From Clostridium sp. UBA1056 (GTDB lineage: Bacteria > Bacillota > Clostridia > Clostridiales > Clostridiaceae): 64,000 nucleotides of DNA. Shown piece by piece: positions 34,365-42,484 of the stretch (the first letter of the stretch is position 1; every line of letters begins with the position of its first letter). The stretch is from positions 62,001-126,000 of the forward strand of contig DCDL01000024.1 of assembly GCA_002316385.1 (NCBI GenBank), written 5' to 3'. A program made the translations under genes and the position numbers. The notes under the pieces were generated by a model that did no database searches, was not told the origin of the DNA, and worked only from the letters and a program-made list of their open reading frames with translations.

Positions 34365-36011
34365 TTATGTTTTATATATAAACTTTAAATCAAGTCCACT
34401 TTTGAAATTCATACCAGTCACTTGTTTGTTTTTGACTGTTATTTTATTAATAATAGAATTTGAAAATTCTTTTATAGTATCTCTACCAACTGCATTTATA
34501 AACACCTTCATGTCTATATTTTCAGTTTTCATGAATATGTCATTAAGCATAGCATTTGTAGCTAGTTTAATAAAATTAACATCATTATCACTGGATCTTT
34601 TTTCATGTTTTAACTTGTTTTCTATTTCATTTAATTTATCATTCAGTTTATTTTTTTTAATTAAATAATCCTTCTCACTGATAGATTCATCATCAAACAA
34701 ATATAGATCATCAAGTCTAGTTAATGCTCTTTTGTATTTTTCCCTTTCCTTTTTTAATCCTTCATTTTCCAAATTAATTACATTTTCCTGTTTCGAAACT
34801 TTAAAATTATCATTCTCATTAAAAATACTATCATATAATTCAGATATGCCCTCTATAGCAAGAACACCATCTAATGCCTTATTACTCAATAATATGTTTT
34901 CTAGCTCGTATTCGCTCGATATGGCTCTATTTTTGCTATTTCTAATAACATCAGATATGAAATTGAAAGTAAATTCACCGATTATCTTCTCTGATACTGT
35001 TTTTTGTTCACATCCTAAGTGATTATATCTACTAGTGCAGCAATAAAAAGATGGTATATACCCATCTAGGTGAGGTTTATCCTGCTTAGAATACAAACCC
35101 TTGTGGCACTCTCCGCATTCTAGGAGTCCAGCAAATACATGCGTTTTAGTATTATCTCTAAATTGTGCATTACTTCTTTTGGCATTTCTGTCCATAATAT
35201 CATTGCAGTGTTGCCATATTTCTTTAGAAACTATCCCCTTATGGTTATCCTCTATTACTATCCATTCCGATTCATCTTTTTTCTTGCCTCGTGCTTGCTC
35301 CCTAAAGTTATATCTATAAATACCTATATAAAATGGATTCCGTATTATATCTGCTATTGTTTTAGTGGTCCAATTACCATCTCTTTTAGTTTTAATTCCA
35401 TTAGCATTTAAAATATTTCTAACCCTTGAAGTTGATTCAGTATCCTTGTATTGTTCAAATATGAAATTAACTATTTCGGATTCATGTTGATCTGGAATAG
35501 GGAACTTAATGTTTTCATCCCATTTGTAGCCAAGTGGTACTGGGGCACCATTCCACATCCCTTTGCTAGCTCTATCCAGCATTACTGCTTTTACTCTTTC
35601 TGCTGTTAACTTCCTCTCTAGCTCTGCAAATACCAATATTATTTTTAACATTGCCTCACCCATAGCTGAACTAGTATCAAATTGTTCATTCTTGCTTACA
35701 AATACACAATTATATCTTTTAATCTCTTCATACATATCGCAAAAATCAATTAAATTTCTAGATATTCTATCAATCTTCCACACCAAAAGATGTGTAAATT
35801 CACCTTGCCTTATTCTGCTCATCATTTCCTGATACTTGGGTCTATCTGTATTCTTGCCACTATAACCAGCATCTTCAAAAATAACATAATCATTTACATT
35901 CAATGCATACTTGCTGTAATTAGATAATTCACTACGTTGTAACGGTAGTGAATCTTTGTCTATTTGGTAGTTTGTCGAAACTCTTACATATATAGCAACT
36001 TTATTCTTCAC
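34365..36011 (-). CDS. Large serine recombinase (integrase)
   Basis: This 548-residue protein is a site-specific large serine recombinase that integrates and excises the prophage. The N-terminal resolvase domain shows VAIYVRVSTNYQIDKDSLPLQ with the catalytic serine, then a LLVWKIDRISRNLIDF segment. A recombinase domain spans about residues 160-290. A zinc ribbon (CGECHKGLYSK, CCTSRYNHLGC) at about 300-345 and a coiled coil at about 415-480 follow. It starts with GTG overlapping the repressor stop, so the two share a transcript. Its C-terminal end faces the left attachment site. Confidence 0.95.
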   Translation of the reverse strand: MKNKVAIYVRVSTNYQIDKDSLPLQRSELSNYSKYALNVNDYVIFEDAGYSGKNTDRPKYQEMMSRIRQGEFTHLLVWKIDRISRNLIDFCDMYEEIKRYNCVFVSKNEQFDTSSAMGEAMLKIILVFAELERKLTAERVKAVMLDRASKGMWNGAPVPLGYKWDENIKFPIPDQHESEIVNFIFEQYKDTESTSRVRNILNANGIKTKRDGNWTTKTIADIIRNPFYIGIYRYNFREQARGKKKDESEWIVIEDNHKGIVSKEIWQHCNDIMDRNAKRSNAQFRDNTKTHVFAGLLECGECHKGLYSKQDKPHLDGYIPSFYCCTSRYNHLGCEQKTVSEKIIGEFTFNFISDVIRNSKNRAISSEYELENILLSNKALDGVLAIEGISELYDSIFNENDNFKVSKQENVINLENEGLKKEREKYKRALTRLDDLYLFDDESISEKDYLIKKNKLNDKLNEIENKLKHEKRSSDNDVNFIKLATNAMLNDIFMKTENIDMKVFINAVGRDTIKEFSNSIINKITVKNKQVTGMNFKSGLDLKFIYKT

Positions 36012-36411
36012 CTTCCAAATCCTCCTTTTTAAGAATTATACCTTCAATATCGGATTTTAGTGCAGCTATAAGTAACTCTTCCGTTGCCGTTCCTTTAAAC
36101 TCTTTAAAAATATCTTTAGCAGAAGTCATCATCCCTAAATCTATAAGTTGTTCTATTGCTAATTTTAAACTTTTAAAATCTTCACGAGTTTTTACATATT
36201 CTTTATCAGTCGTTCCATACAACCAGTATTCCGTAGGCATTCCACTTTCCGCTACAAGTGATATCATAAATCTTTTAGATACATCTCTTTTACCATTTTC
36301 TATTAAGTTATAGTAAGATTCACTTACTTTTAATTTTCTAGCCATCTCTTTTTTTAGTAGCCCTTTTTCTTCTCTATATTCAATTAATCTTTCTGTAAAC
36401 AAATTTAACAC
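36001..36411 (-). CDS. XRE-family phage repressor
   Basis: This 136-residue protein has an N-terminal helix-turn-helix (LLKKEMARKLKVSESYYNLIENGKRDVS) and a C-terminal helical region for oligomerisation. It is the likely CI-like lysogeny repressor, sitting divergent to a Cro-like gene. The start is GTG at 36411, or possibly TTG at 36402, which has better spacing to AAAGGA. No LexA-type protease domain is visible, so induction probably works through an antirepressor; one is encoded nearby. It overlaps the recombinase start by 11 bases. Confidence 0.85.
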   Translation of the reverse strand: MLNLFTERLIEYREEKGLLKKEMARKLKVSESYYNLIENGKRDVSKRFMISLVAESGMPTEYWLYGTTDKEYVKTREDFKSLKLAIEQLIDLGMMTSAKDIFKEFKGTATEELLIAALKSDIEGIILKKEDLEGEE

Positions 36412-36437
36412 ATCCTTTCTTGTTTATATTAGCATAT

Positions 36438-36487
36438 TGAAAAGTTATTGTACACACACTTTTAAAAACTTTTCAAAATGAAAAGTT
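36438..36487. promoter_or_regulatory. Repressor operator/promoter region
   Basis: On the minus strand TTGAAA (36471-36476) and TACAAT (36447-36452), 18 bases apart, form a promoter for the repressor. A perfect 9-bp inverted repeat of TGAAAAGTT (36467-36475 with 36479-36487) overlaps the -35 and a third half-site (36438-36447) lies past the -10. These are probable repressor/Cro binding sites. Confidence 0.55.
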
Positions 36488-36614
36488 AATGAACATAAAG
36501 AAATTGCGAGAAAAATAGAGTATTATGAAGATATTTTAAGAATTTGGCATATAATTAACTTTTACAAAATTATAATGGGAATATATACTAAGTTCATGGC
36601 AAGGAGGTGACAAC

Positions 36615-36809
36615 GTGGACATGAAACAATTAAGAAAACTTAGCGGATTGAAAACATCTAAAGTGTGTGAAGAATTAGGTATAAGCAGAACACAACTTTA
36701 CAATTTAGAAAATAAAGTTTGCAAAATGGACAAGCTTAAAATTGAGAAACTAAGTTTTCTATACAGAGTTACAAAGGAAGAAATAATAAAAGCTTTGGAG
36801 GTGTGCTAG
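36615..36809 (+). CDS. Cro-like HTH protein
   Basis: This 64-residue XRE-type DNA-binding protein shows LSGLKTSKVCEELGISRTQLY as helix-turn-helix. It starts with GTG, directly placed behind AAGGAGGTGA; an ATG two codons in is an alternative. Divergent from the repressor, it is the first early rightward gene and probably competes for the same operators. Confidence 0.8.
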   Translation: MDMKQLRKLSGLKTSKVCEELGISRTQLYNLENKVCKMDKLKIEKLSFLYRVTKEEIIKALEVC

Positions 36810-36941
36810 GTGGGGGAATTAGAAAAAATATTCATGGAAAATATGAATAAGTTTTTAAATGAAAAAAATTTATCAACTATTGAGGATGTAGAAAAGTATA
36901 TTGAAGAAAACCCTTTAAATATTGGAATGTTTACAAAGTAA
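36810..36941 (+). CDS. Small phage hypothetical protein (43 residues)
   Basis: A GTG start with GGAGGTG upstream opens a 43-codon acidic helical frame (FMENMNKFLNEKNLSTIEDV near the start). It begins at the last base of the Cro-like stop codon, typical of translational coupling. Function unknown. Confidence 0.55.
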   Translation: MGELEKIFMENMNKFLNEKNLSTIEDVEKYIEENPLNIGMFTK

Positions 36942-36953
36942 AATTTCAAAAAT

Positions 36954-37009
36954 ATTCAAGCGGCTCTACGGAAGGTAAATTATTCAAGCAGCTCCAACGT
37001 GAGGGTAAA
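36954..37009. repeat. Imperfect direct repeat
   Basis: Two copies of an about 27-base unit beginning ATTCAAGC and ending GGTAAA occur in tandem (36954-36979 and 36982-37009) in the gap between two small genes. Possible binding site or decayed coding; nothing more can be said. Confidence 0.4.
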
Positions 37010-37027
37010 AAATAAGGAGGAGTAAGA

Positions 37028-37195
37028 ATGTTAGAAGATAAAGTGCGCATAACCCAACTAACAGAGTGTGCAGGCGGTGCGATAGCAGTGATCTTTGACG
37101 AGAGTAAAGGTAAATACTTTCTAGCACTTGCTACAGAACGAGGATATAACCATTATCCAATATCAAGAACTGCATATTATGAACTAATGAAATAG
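37028..37195 (+). CDS. Small phage hypothetical protein (55 residues)
   Basis: AAGGAGG precedes an ATG opening a 55-codon frame (ITQLTECAGGAIAVIFDESK, then GYNHYPISRTAYYELMK). It looks like a small beta-rich domain and is close upstream of the antirepressor gene. I do not recognise the family. Confidence 0.6.
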   Translation: MLEDKVRITQLTECAGGAIAVIFDESKGKYFLALATERGYNHYPISRTAYYELMK

Positions 37196-37206
37196 GAGGA
37201 ATGGCA

Positions 37207-37941
37207 ATGAATAACATTCAGATTTTTAAAAACGAAGAATTTGGACAAGTAAGAGCAATAACTAAAGATAACGAGCCTTGGTTTGTAGGGAAAGATGTAG
37301 CGACAGCATTAGGTTATAAAGATACATCGGATTCTATTAAAAGGCATGTAGATAATGAAGATAAGCTGACAAGGCGTTTCACCGACTCAGGTCAATCAAG
37401 AGAAATGACAGTCATTAATGAAAGTGGACTTTACAGTTTAATATTAGGTTCGAAGTTACCAAGTGCGAAGAAGTTTAAAAGGTGGGTAACAAATGATGTA
37501 CTACCTAGTGTACGAAAACATGGTATGTATGCAACGGATGAATTGTTAGATAACCTAGACTTATTAATAGAGGTTGCAACAAAACTTAAAGAAGAAAGAG
37601 CAGCAAGAATTGAAGCTGAAAAGAAAGTTGCAATACTAAAACCTAAAGCAGAATTCTATGATGATGTTGCTGGCTCTAAGGATGCCATTGAAATGTCAGA
37701 GGTAGCAAAAGTATTAGCTATAAAAGGAATGGGCAGAAATAACTTATTTGAATTTCTAAGAGAAGAGAAAATACTACAGTCTAATAACATACCATATCAA
37801 CAATATGTAGATAGAGAGTATTTTAGAGTTTTAGAACAAAAGTATATAACATCTAAAGGAGAAACAAAGATTAATATTAAAACTTTGGTATTTCAAAAAG
37901 GTGTTGAATATATAAGAAAATTAATTAAGGAGGAATGTTAA
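37207..37941 (+). CDS. BRO-N/KilAC-type phage antirepressor
   Basis: This 244-residue protein has an N-terminal BRO domain (FGQVRAITKDNEPWFVGKDVATALGY, NESGLYSLILGSKLPSAKKFKRWVTNDVLPSVRKHG). After a short coiled coil comes a C-terminal KilA-C/ANT-like domain (about residues 150-244). Such proteins relieve repression during induction. ATG 37207 is preferred over 37201, as AGGAGG abuts the latter. The AbrB-like gene overlaps its end. Confidence 0.92.
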   Translation: MNNIQIFKNEEFGQVRAITKDNEPWFVGKDVATALGYKDTSDSIKRHVDNEDKLTRRFTDSGQSREMTVINESGLYSLILGSKLPSAKKFKRWVTNDVLPSVRKHGMYATDELLDNLDLLIEVATKLKEERAARIEAEKKVAILKPKAEFYDDVAGSKDAIEMSEVAKVLAIKGMGRNNLFEFLREEKILQSNNIPYQQYVDREYFRVLEQKYITSKGETKINIKTLVFQKGVEYIRKLIKEEC

Positions 37942-37943
37942 TC

Positions 37944-38189
37944 ATGAAAGCAACGGGAATAGTAAGAAAGGTAGATGAACTAGGGAGGATAAGTATCCCA
38001 GCAGAATTAAGAAGGAATCTAGGAATAGAAATTAAGGATCCACTAGAAATTTACGTAGATGGTGACCAGGTTATATTAAAGAAATATGAGCCTACATGTC
38101 TATTTTGTGGTGAAGGTGCTGGAATTAAAAACTTTAATGGAAAGAATATATGTCAAAGCTGTATTGATGAAATAAGTGAAATTAGATAG
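37944..38189 (+). CDS. AbrB-like transition regulator with zinc ribbon
   Basis: The 81-residue product starts with an AbrB/SpoVT swapped-hairpin DNA-binding domain (GIVRKVDELGRISIPAELRRNLGI). It ends in a CxxC...CxxC ribbon (CLFCGEGAG, ICQSCIDE). It probably controls phage early genes or host transition-state genes. The upstream ATG at 37935 is too close to the AAGGAGG site. Confidence 0.9.
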   Translation: MKATGIVRKVDELGRISIPAELRRNLGIEIKDPLEIYVDGDQVILKKYEPTCLFCGEGAGIKNFNGKNICQSCIDEISEIR

Positions 38190-38213
38190 CTGAATACGAG
38201 AGGATGAGTAAAT

Positions 38214-38402
38214 ATGTTGTTTAACTTTTTTAAAGAACTAAAAGCTCAAACTACAGAAAAAGAATTTAAAGAAGTTCTAAAGATAGCAACTCAAGACCTT
38301 ATGTTTAATCAAGTTAAATTTGATAAAAGAACTAGTGAAAGGAAGGTTATTGAAGTATGTATGGAGAGTCTAACATTTATACAGAAAGGAACAAACTTGT
38401 AA
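38214..38402 (+). CDS. Small phage hypothetical protein (62 residues)
   Basis: The frame encodes a charged helical protein (FFKELKAQTTEKEFKEVLKI). It has a GAGAGGATGAG site upstream. Function unknown. Its 3' end overlaps the next frame by 46 bases, so one of the two starts may be further downstream. Confidence 0.5.
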   Translation: MLFNFFKELKAQTTEKEFKEVLKIATQDLMFNQVKFDKRTSERKVIEVCMESLTFIQKGTNL

Positions 38403-38545
38403 AGCAAACAAAAGAGCAAGCAGTTAAGAAGATATCAGAACTTCAACGAAAGAGAAAAAGAGAATTTCTTATTAATGATGCAGATGTACATGCTATGGAA
38501 AATTCACAAAGAATACGTAAGAGGACTAATAATTATAAATGGTAA
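38357..38545 (+). CDS. Small basic phage hypothetical protein (62 residues)
   Basis: This very basic frame (KKISELQRKRKREFLINDAD, ending RIRKRTNNYKW) overlaps the preceding gene. The basic composition would suit nucleic acid binding. The ribosome binding site is weak and the overlap is large, so the start is doubtful. Confidence 0.4.
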   Translation: MYGESNIYTERNKLVKQTKEQAVKKISELQRKRKREFLINDADVHAMENSQRIRKRTNNYKW

Positions 38546-38556
38546 GGAGTGAGAGA

Positions 38557-38805
38557 ATGGCAACATTGCTAACGATAAATGAACAGTGCCATGAAGTTGA
38601 AAGACTTTGTAAGGAAGAAGGCAAAAGTATAAGTGAAGCCATAGAAATAGTAAAAGGTTGCTCCACCGACCAAAGTAAGACGCAACCTAAAGAAAATATT
38701 CTTTCTGAAATTATACCACCTGGCGCAGAATTAGACAACAATGAGATTTATGACAAACATACAGGAGAAACTATTAGGGATTTAAATTATAAGGGGGAAA
38801 TATAG
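38557..38805 (+). CDS. Phage hypothetical protein (82 residues)
   Basis: ATG 38557 follows AAGGAGTGAG. The N-terminal half is helical (NEQCHEVERLCKEEGKSISE) and the C-terminal half polar. It ends one base before the Gam-like gene starts. Family not recognised. Confidence 0.6.
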   Translation: MATLLTINEQCHEVERLCKEEGKSISEAIEIVKGCSTDQSKTQPKENILSEIIPPGAELDNNEIYDKHTGETIRDLNYKGEI

Positions 38806-39336
38806 ATGAATGAATTAAGAGCAATAGATTTAGAGGAAGTTGTTAATGGATATGAAACAGAGGATCAAGGGTTTAAAGTTAAAGACCTACAAGGTGCTAA
38901 TTGGTGTTTTAGAAAGCTTAAGGCTTTAGAAGAAAGAAAAGCTGAACTTAATGCAGTAGCAGCAGAAGAAATTCAGAGGATTAATAGCTGGTTAGAGTCA
39001 ACAATAAAGAGCGTTGATAGTGATGAAGAATACTTTAAAACTAAGATACTGGAGTATTATACAGATGCTAAATCAGAAAATTCTAAATTTAAATTGACTA
39101 CACCTTATGGCAAAGTTACATCTAGAAAGAATAAAAAGTGGTGCTACCAAGATGAGGAAACCATTAAACAATACATGCAAGATAACAATGATAGTGAGGC
39201 CATAAGAATAAAAGAGGAACTTAATAAGACTTATATTAAGTCTAAATATAAAGATGGTGTAAATCAAGAAACTGGAGAACTTATTCCAGGTATAGAAGTA
39301 ATAGAAACTGAAGATATTACAGTGAAAGTTGAATAG
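38806..39336 (+). CDS. Gam-like host-nuclease inhibitor
   Basis: This 176-residue protein resembles the phage Mu Gam-like host-nuclease inhibitor family, which binds DNA ends and protects them from RecBCD/AddAB. A long N-terminal coiled coil (LKALEERKAELNAVAAEEIQ, INSWLE) is followed by a conserved-looking TTPYGKVTSRKNKKWCYQDEE segment. It stands next to a probable recombination protein, as expected for a phage recombination module. Confidence 0.75.
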   Translation: MNELRAIDLEEVVNGYETEDQGFKVKDLQGANWCFRKLKALEERKAELNAVAAEEIQRINSWLESTIKSVDSDEEYFKTKILEYYTDAKSENSKFKLTTPYGKVTSRKNKKWCYQDEETIKQYMQDNNDSEAIRIKEELNKTYIKSKYKDGVNQETGELIPGIEVIETEDITVKVE

Positions 39337-39351
39337 GAGGATGAGTATGTT

Positions 39352-40221
39352 ATGGAAGAAATAATGATACAAAATCAATCGCTTAGTTTAATTGATACAG
39401 TTGATATAAGTACAATACAAGGGACTATGAATAAAATAGCTACATTTCAAGCAGTTATACAAAAAAACTTAAAAGATGGCCATGATTTTGGTGTGGTAGC
39501 AGGAGTAGGAAGTAAACCAACATTACTTAAGCCAGGTGGAGAAAAAATATGTATGATGTTTGGACTTAATCCGGAATATGAGTTTTTAGAGAAAACAGAA
39601 AACTATAAAGATGGGTTCTTTGCCTATAACATAAAATGTACTCTTTATAGAAATGGGCAACCAGTAAGCCAAGGAGTAGGTAACTGCAACAGTATGGAAA
39701 AGAAATATAGATATATTAATTCTGATACTATTCCAGATGGAATAGATCCTGTATCAGTAGAGCAATTCACTGATAAATACGGTCGAATTAAGTACAAAAT
39801 ACCTAATCCACATATAGCTGATTTAGTTAATACAATACTTAAAATGGCTAAAAAGAGAGCTTTCATAGATGCAGTATTGCAAGTAGCAAGTTTAAGTGAT
39901 GTGTTTACACAAGATTTAGAAGATATTAAAGACTTTGTACAGGCTGAACAAAGTGTAGCAGTTTCAAATATGACAGTAGATGAAGCAAGAAATGTAAAGG
40001 TACCTTTTGGAAAGTATAAAGGAAATACACTAGGAGAGGTAGAGAGTAAAGATAAGAAGTATATTGAATGGTTACATGATAAATCAAAGGACCAAGTAAT
40101 TAAATCAGCTGCATATATCATCCTAAGTAATAAATTAGAGTCATCAAAAGATAATAACAATGATGCAGTAGAACAAATTGATTTCACTGATACACCATTG
40201 GGAGGGGAAGCTAATGTATAA
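39352..40221 (+). CDS. Phage DNA recombination-type protein with ExoX C-like domain
   Basis: The 289-residue product has an N-terminal domain (about residues 25-190) containing GHDFGVVAGVGSKPTLLKPG and GEKICMMFGL, common in phage recombination loci. The C-terminus has a DUF3820/ExoX C-like motif (VPFGKYKGNTLGEVESKDKKY, about 215-260). Position after Gam suggests single-strand annealing or end processing, but that is inference. The ATG lies 11 bases after GGAGG. It overlaps the next gene by eight bases. Confidence 0.65.
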   Translation: MEEIMIQNQSLSLIDTVDISTIQGTMNKIATFQAVIQKNLKDGHDFGVVAGVGSKPTLLKPGGEKICMMFGLNPEYEFLEKTENYKDGFFAYNIKCTLYRNGQPVSQGVGNCNSMEKKYRYINSDTIPDGIDPVSVEQFTDKYGRIKYKIPNPHIADLVNTILKMAKKRAFIDAVLQVASLSDVFTQDLEDIKDFVQAEQSVAVSNMTVDEARNVKVPFGKYKGNTLGEVESKDKKYIEWLHDKSKDQVIKSAAYIILSNKLESSKDNNNDAVEQIDFTDTPLGGEANV

Positions 40222-40417
40222 AGAAGAGGTAGACCTTAGATCTGATGATGGTAAGGTAATATCCATCAAAGATGGTGGTGGACATATAGAAATATCTATT
40301 GAAGATGGAGATGTGGAGAAACTCATTAAATTTAGCTATAGCCAATGGAATGACTTAACTAATTCTATAGATAGGCAGTGGGGTTTAAAAACCTTTGAAA
40401 ATATTAGTGACAAGTAG
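40214..40417 (+). CDS. Phage hypothetical protein (67 residues)
   Basis: ATG 40214 follows GGAGGGGAAG and overlaps the preceding gene. The product is acidic with beta-strand-like repeats (VISIKDGGGHIEISIEDGDV). Function unknown. Confidence 0.6.
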   Translation: MYKEEVDLRSDDGKVISIKDGGGHIEISIEDGDVEKLIKFSYSQWNDLTNSIDRQWGLKTFENISDK

Positions 40418-40425
40418 GTGAAGTA

Positions 40426-41388
40426 ATGGCGGAAGGATGGATAAAGCTCCATAGAGCAATACGTAAAAACTGGATATGGGAAGATGCTCAAAAATTAAAA
40501 TGGTGGTTAGATATCATTCTTCAGGCTAACCACCAGGAGAGAAAAGTGTTATTAGGTAATGAATTAGTAGTGGTAGAAAGAGGGAGTTTTCATACTTCTG
40601 AGCTGAAACTTGCTAAAAAATGGGGGGTGTCAAAAACGACTGTAAGGAAATTTTTAGAGCTACTAGAAAGTGACCGAATGATAACAACAATAAAATCAAA
40701 AAAAGGTACTACCTTAAAAGTAAGTAATTATGAGGATTATCAAGGATACACTAATGAAGAAGATGTGGTTCCAAAAAGCGAAAAAACCACCAATGAAGAT
40801 AGTAATACTAATGGTTCAGACATGGTTTTTAACAATGAAAAAACCATATTGAAACCACCGAAAACCACTAAAAATTTAACAGATGATAAAATTACTCAAA
40901 AAAACAAACCACCACATCAACAAAATTATTGCAAAAATAGTACCACCAATGAAGATAGTAATACCAATGGTTTAGATGTGATTTTTAAGAACGAAAAAAC
41001 CATAAAAAAACCACAAAAGAACCATAGTCTAGACCATAAAAGAACCATAGAAGAACCACAAAAGAACCATAAGGTAGACACAAACAAGAATGATAAAGAA
41101 TTATATAAGAATTATAAGAATGAGGAAGAAGGAAAAGAAGGGGAAGAAAATCCCCCTTCAACTCCACCTCTATCCTTTCCTACTCCATATCATGAGGTCA
41201 TATATAATCAGTGGACAGAAAATAACTACAGAACTTGGTTTATGAATAGTGATATAGAGGATAAGGAAAATGAAATAGTTATATCAGTAAAATCAGAGTT
41301 TGTAGAAAGTGTTATCAATGAGAAGTTTAAAAAGCAGCTAGATATATTACTAGGCAAAAAAGTAGTAGTTAGCTTGAAAGAAATATAG
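40426..41388 (+). CDS. Phage replication initiator: DnaD-like N-domain plus DnaA domain-I-like C-domain
   Basis: The 320-residue protein begins with a phage replisome-organiser/DnaD-type winged helix (GWIKLHRAIRKNWIWEDAQK, ELKLAKKWGVSKTTVRKFLE). A polar Asn/Thr/Lys-rich linker (about 115-245) is encoded by repetitive DNA. The last 65 residues (YNQWTENNYRTWFMNSDIE, EIVISVKSEFVESVINEKF) resemble DnaA domain I, the part that recruits helicase or partner proteins. It is the likely origin-binding initiator, and the iterons inside its own gene are the probable origin. No separate helicase loader is seen nearby. Confidence 0.75.
   Translation: MAEGWIKLHRAIRKNWIWEDAQKLKWWLDIILQANHQERKVLLGNELVVVERGSFHTSELKLAKKWGVSKTTVRKFLELLESDRMITTIKSKKGTTLKVSNYEDYQGYTNEEDVVPKSEKTTNEDSNTNGSDMVFNNEKTILKPPKTTKNLTDDKITQKNKPPHQQNYCKNSTTNEDSNTNGLDVIFKNEKTIKKPQKNHSLDHKRTIEEPQKNHKVDTNKNDKELYKNYKNEEEGKEGEENPPSTPPLSFPTPYHEVIYNQWTENNYRTWFMNSDIEDKENEIVISVKSEFVESVINEKFKKQLDILLGKKVVVSLKEI
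40786..41014 (+). repeat. Imperfect 73-bp duplication inside the initiator gene
   Basis: Positions 40786-40858 and 40942-41014 share the same order of motifs: ACCACCAATGAAGATAGTAA, a GGTT-containing stretch, an AAAAACCAT and an AAACCAC. The duplication encodes the repeated peptide TTNEDSNTNG. It carries several AACCAY motifs in both orientations. Confidence 0.65.
40993..41071 (+). repeat. 11-bp iteron array, probable phage replication origin
   Basis: AACCAT/AACCAC motifs (one variant GACCAT) start at 40998, 41009, 41020, 41032, 41043, 41054 and 41065, so spacing is 11, 11, 12, 11, 11 and 11 bases. The unit is close to AAARAACCAYA. Seven helically phased copies within the initiator gene, between its two domains, match the arrangement of phage origins such as lambda ori inside gene O. 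Confidence 0.7.
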
Positions 41389-41403
41389 AGAAGAGGTAGA
41401 AAG

Positions 41404-42101
41404 ATGATTGATTTAAATAAAATAGTAAATGATACTTTGGTTGAAATGGAAAAGGAAAGCTATGTTGAGAAGGTTGTTAAGTCTACATTAGAAAAAACTA
41501 TAGCTAGTATAGTTGAGGATGTATTTAGAAGTTATAGTGATTTTGGAAAAAATCTTAAAACTCACATAGAAGAAAATCTAAACGTTAATTTTAGAAACTT
41601 GGGAATAGAAGGATATAACGGGTTAGTATTAGCGGCAGTACAGGAGCAACTAGATAAAGCAATAACTATTCAAGGTATAGAAAAGATAAAAGAAAGTATG
41701 AATGAGATGCTTAGTGATGTAAAGGAAGAATATACACTTACTGAAATAATAACAGCTCTAAAAGCAGAATCTTGCAAAGAAGAATATGAATTTGATTATG
41801 ATGAAAAAATTGAATTAATAATTGAGGATTCAAACTATGGATACAAGCACATTTATATGGATGAAGAAGAAAAAATAGTAAATATGAATGTGATTATCAA
41901 ATTAGTTTAGACAAAGAAGGAAAGCCATATAGCATAAAGCTCAAAGGTGATGAAATCAATACTAAGAAAATAATGGGTGGTTTATATGGATTAGATAAAC
42001 TTTTATTTAAGATATACTCTTCAGGAGCAAAAATTGTACTGGATCAAGGTGAGTGTTCAGATGATTATGAATATGAGCTGTATTATACTCATGAAGATTA
42101 G
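41404..42101 (+). pseudogene. Phage hypothetical gene, apparently frameshifted near its 3' end
   Basis: The first frame encodes 168 residues (41404-41910), acidic and helical, of unknown family. It ends soon after a run of six A at about 41870. In the -1 frame the sequence stays open and coding-like to 42101 (KYECDYQISLDKEGKPYSIK, ending ELYYTHED), with no start codon or ribosome binding site of its own near the beginning. The two parts probably formed one protein of about 230 residues. A homopolymer indel, or slippage on the A-run, explains it. Confidence 0.5.
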
Positions 42102-42109
42102 GAGGCCAC

Positions 42110-42463
42110 ATGGAAATTAAAGAATTACTGAAGATGCAAAAGGCTTTCGATAGGTATTTAGCTGCTAAACAAATAGGACAAGCTAATAATGAAAGGCTAG
42201 ATGAATGGAATAGATCTGTACTAGATAAAAAGTTATTAGCTCTAAGTGTAGAGGTTGGAGAACTGGCTAATGCTACCAGGTGCTTTAAGTACTGGAGTGT
42301 TAAAGATGATGAAGGAACAGAGAAAATACTAGATGAATTTGCAGATGTGCTTCATTTTCTCTTATCCGTTGCAAATAGCCTTCAATTCACATCGGAGGAT
42401 ATAGAACATGCTTATATCCGAAAGCACTCTGAAAACTATCGTAGGCAAGCCGAAGGATATTAG
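42110..42463 (+). CDS. dUTP diphosphatase, dimeric (MazG-like) type
   Basis: This 117-residue protein resembles dUTPase family 2, an all-helical MazG-like enzyme that hydrolyses dUTP to dUMP and keeps uracil out of phage DNA. Metal-binding acidic motifs are visible: LSVEVGELANATRCFKYW and LDEFADVLHFLLSVAN. An AGGAGG lies eight bases after the preceding stop region. Typical for clostridial siphophages. Confidence 0.85.
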   Translation: MEIKELLKMQKAFDRYLAAKQIGQANNERLDEWNRSVLDKKLLALSVEVGELANATRCFKYWSVKDDEGTEKILDEFADVLHFLLSVANSLQFTSEDIEHAYIRKHSENYRRQAEGY

Positions 42464-42484
42464 CAGAAAGGGGATTGTATAAAA

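Noticed and set aside
35101..35411. Rightward frames inside the recombinase gene
   Set aside because: They are antisense to the conserved zinc-ribbon and recombinase domains.
40993..41071. CRISPR-like repeat array
   Set aside because: Units are 11 bp with no unique spacers and lie inside an open reading frame; iterons explain them better.
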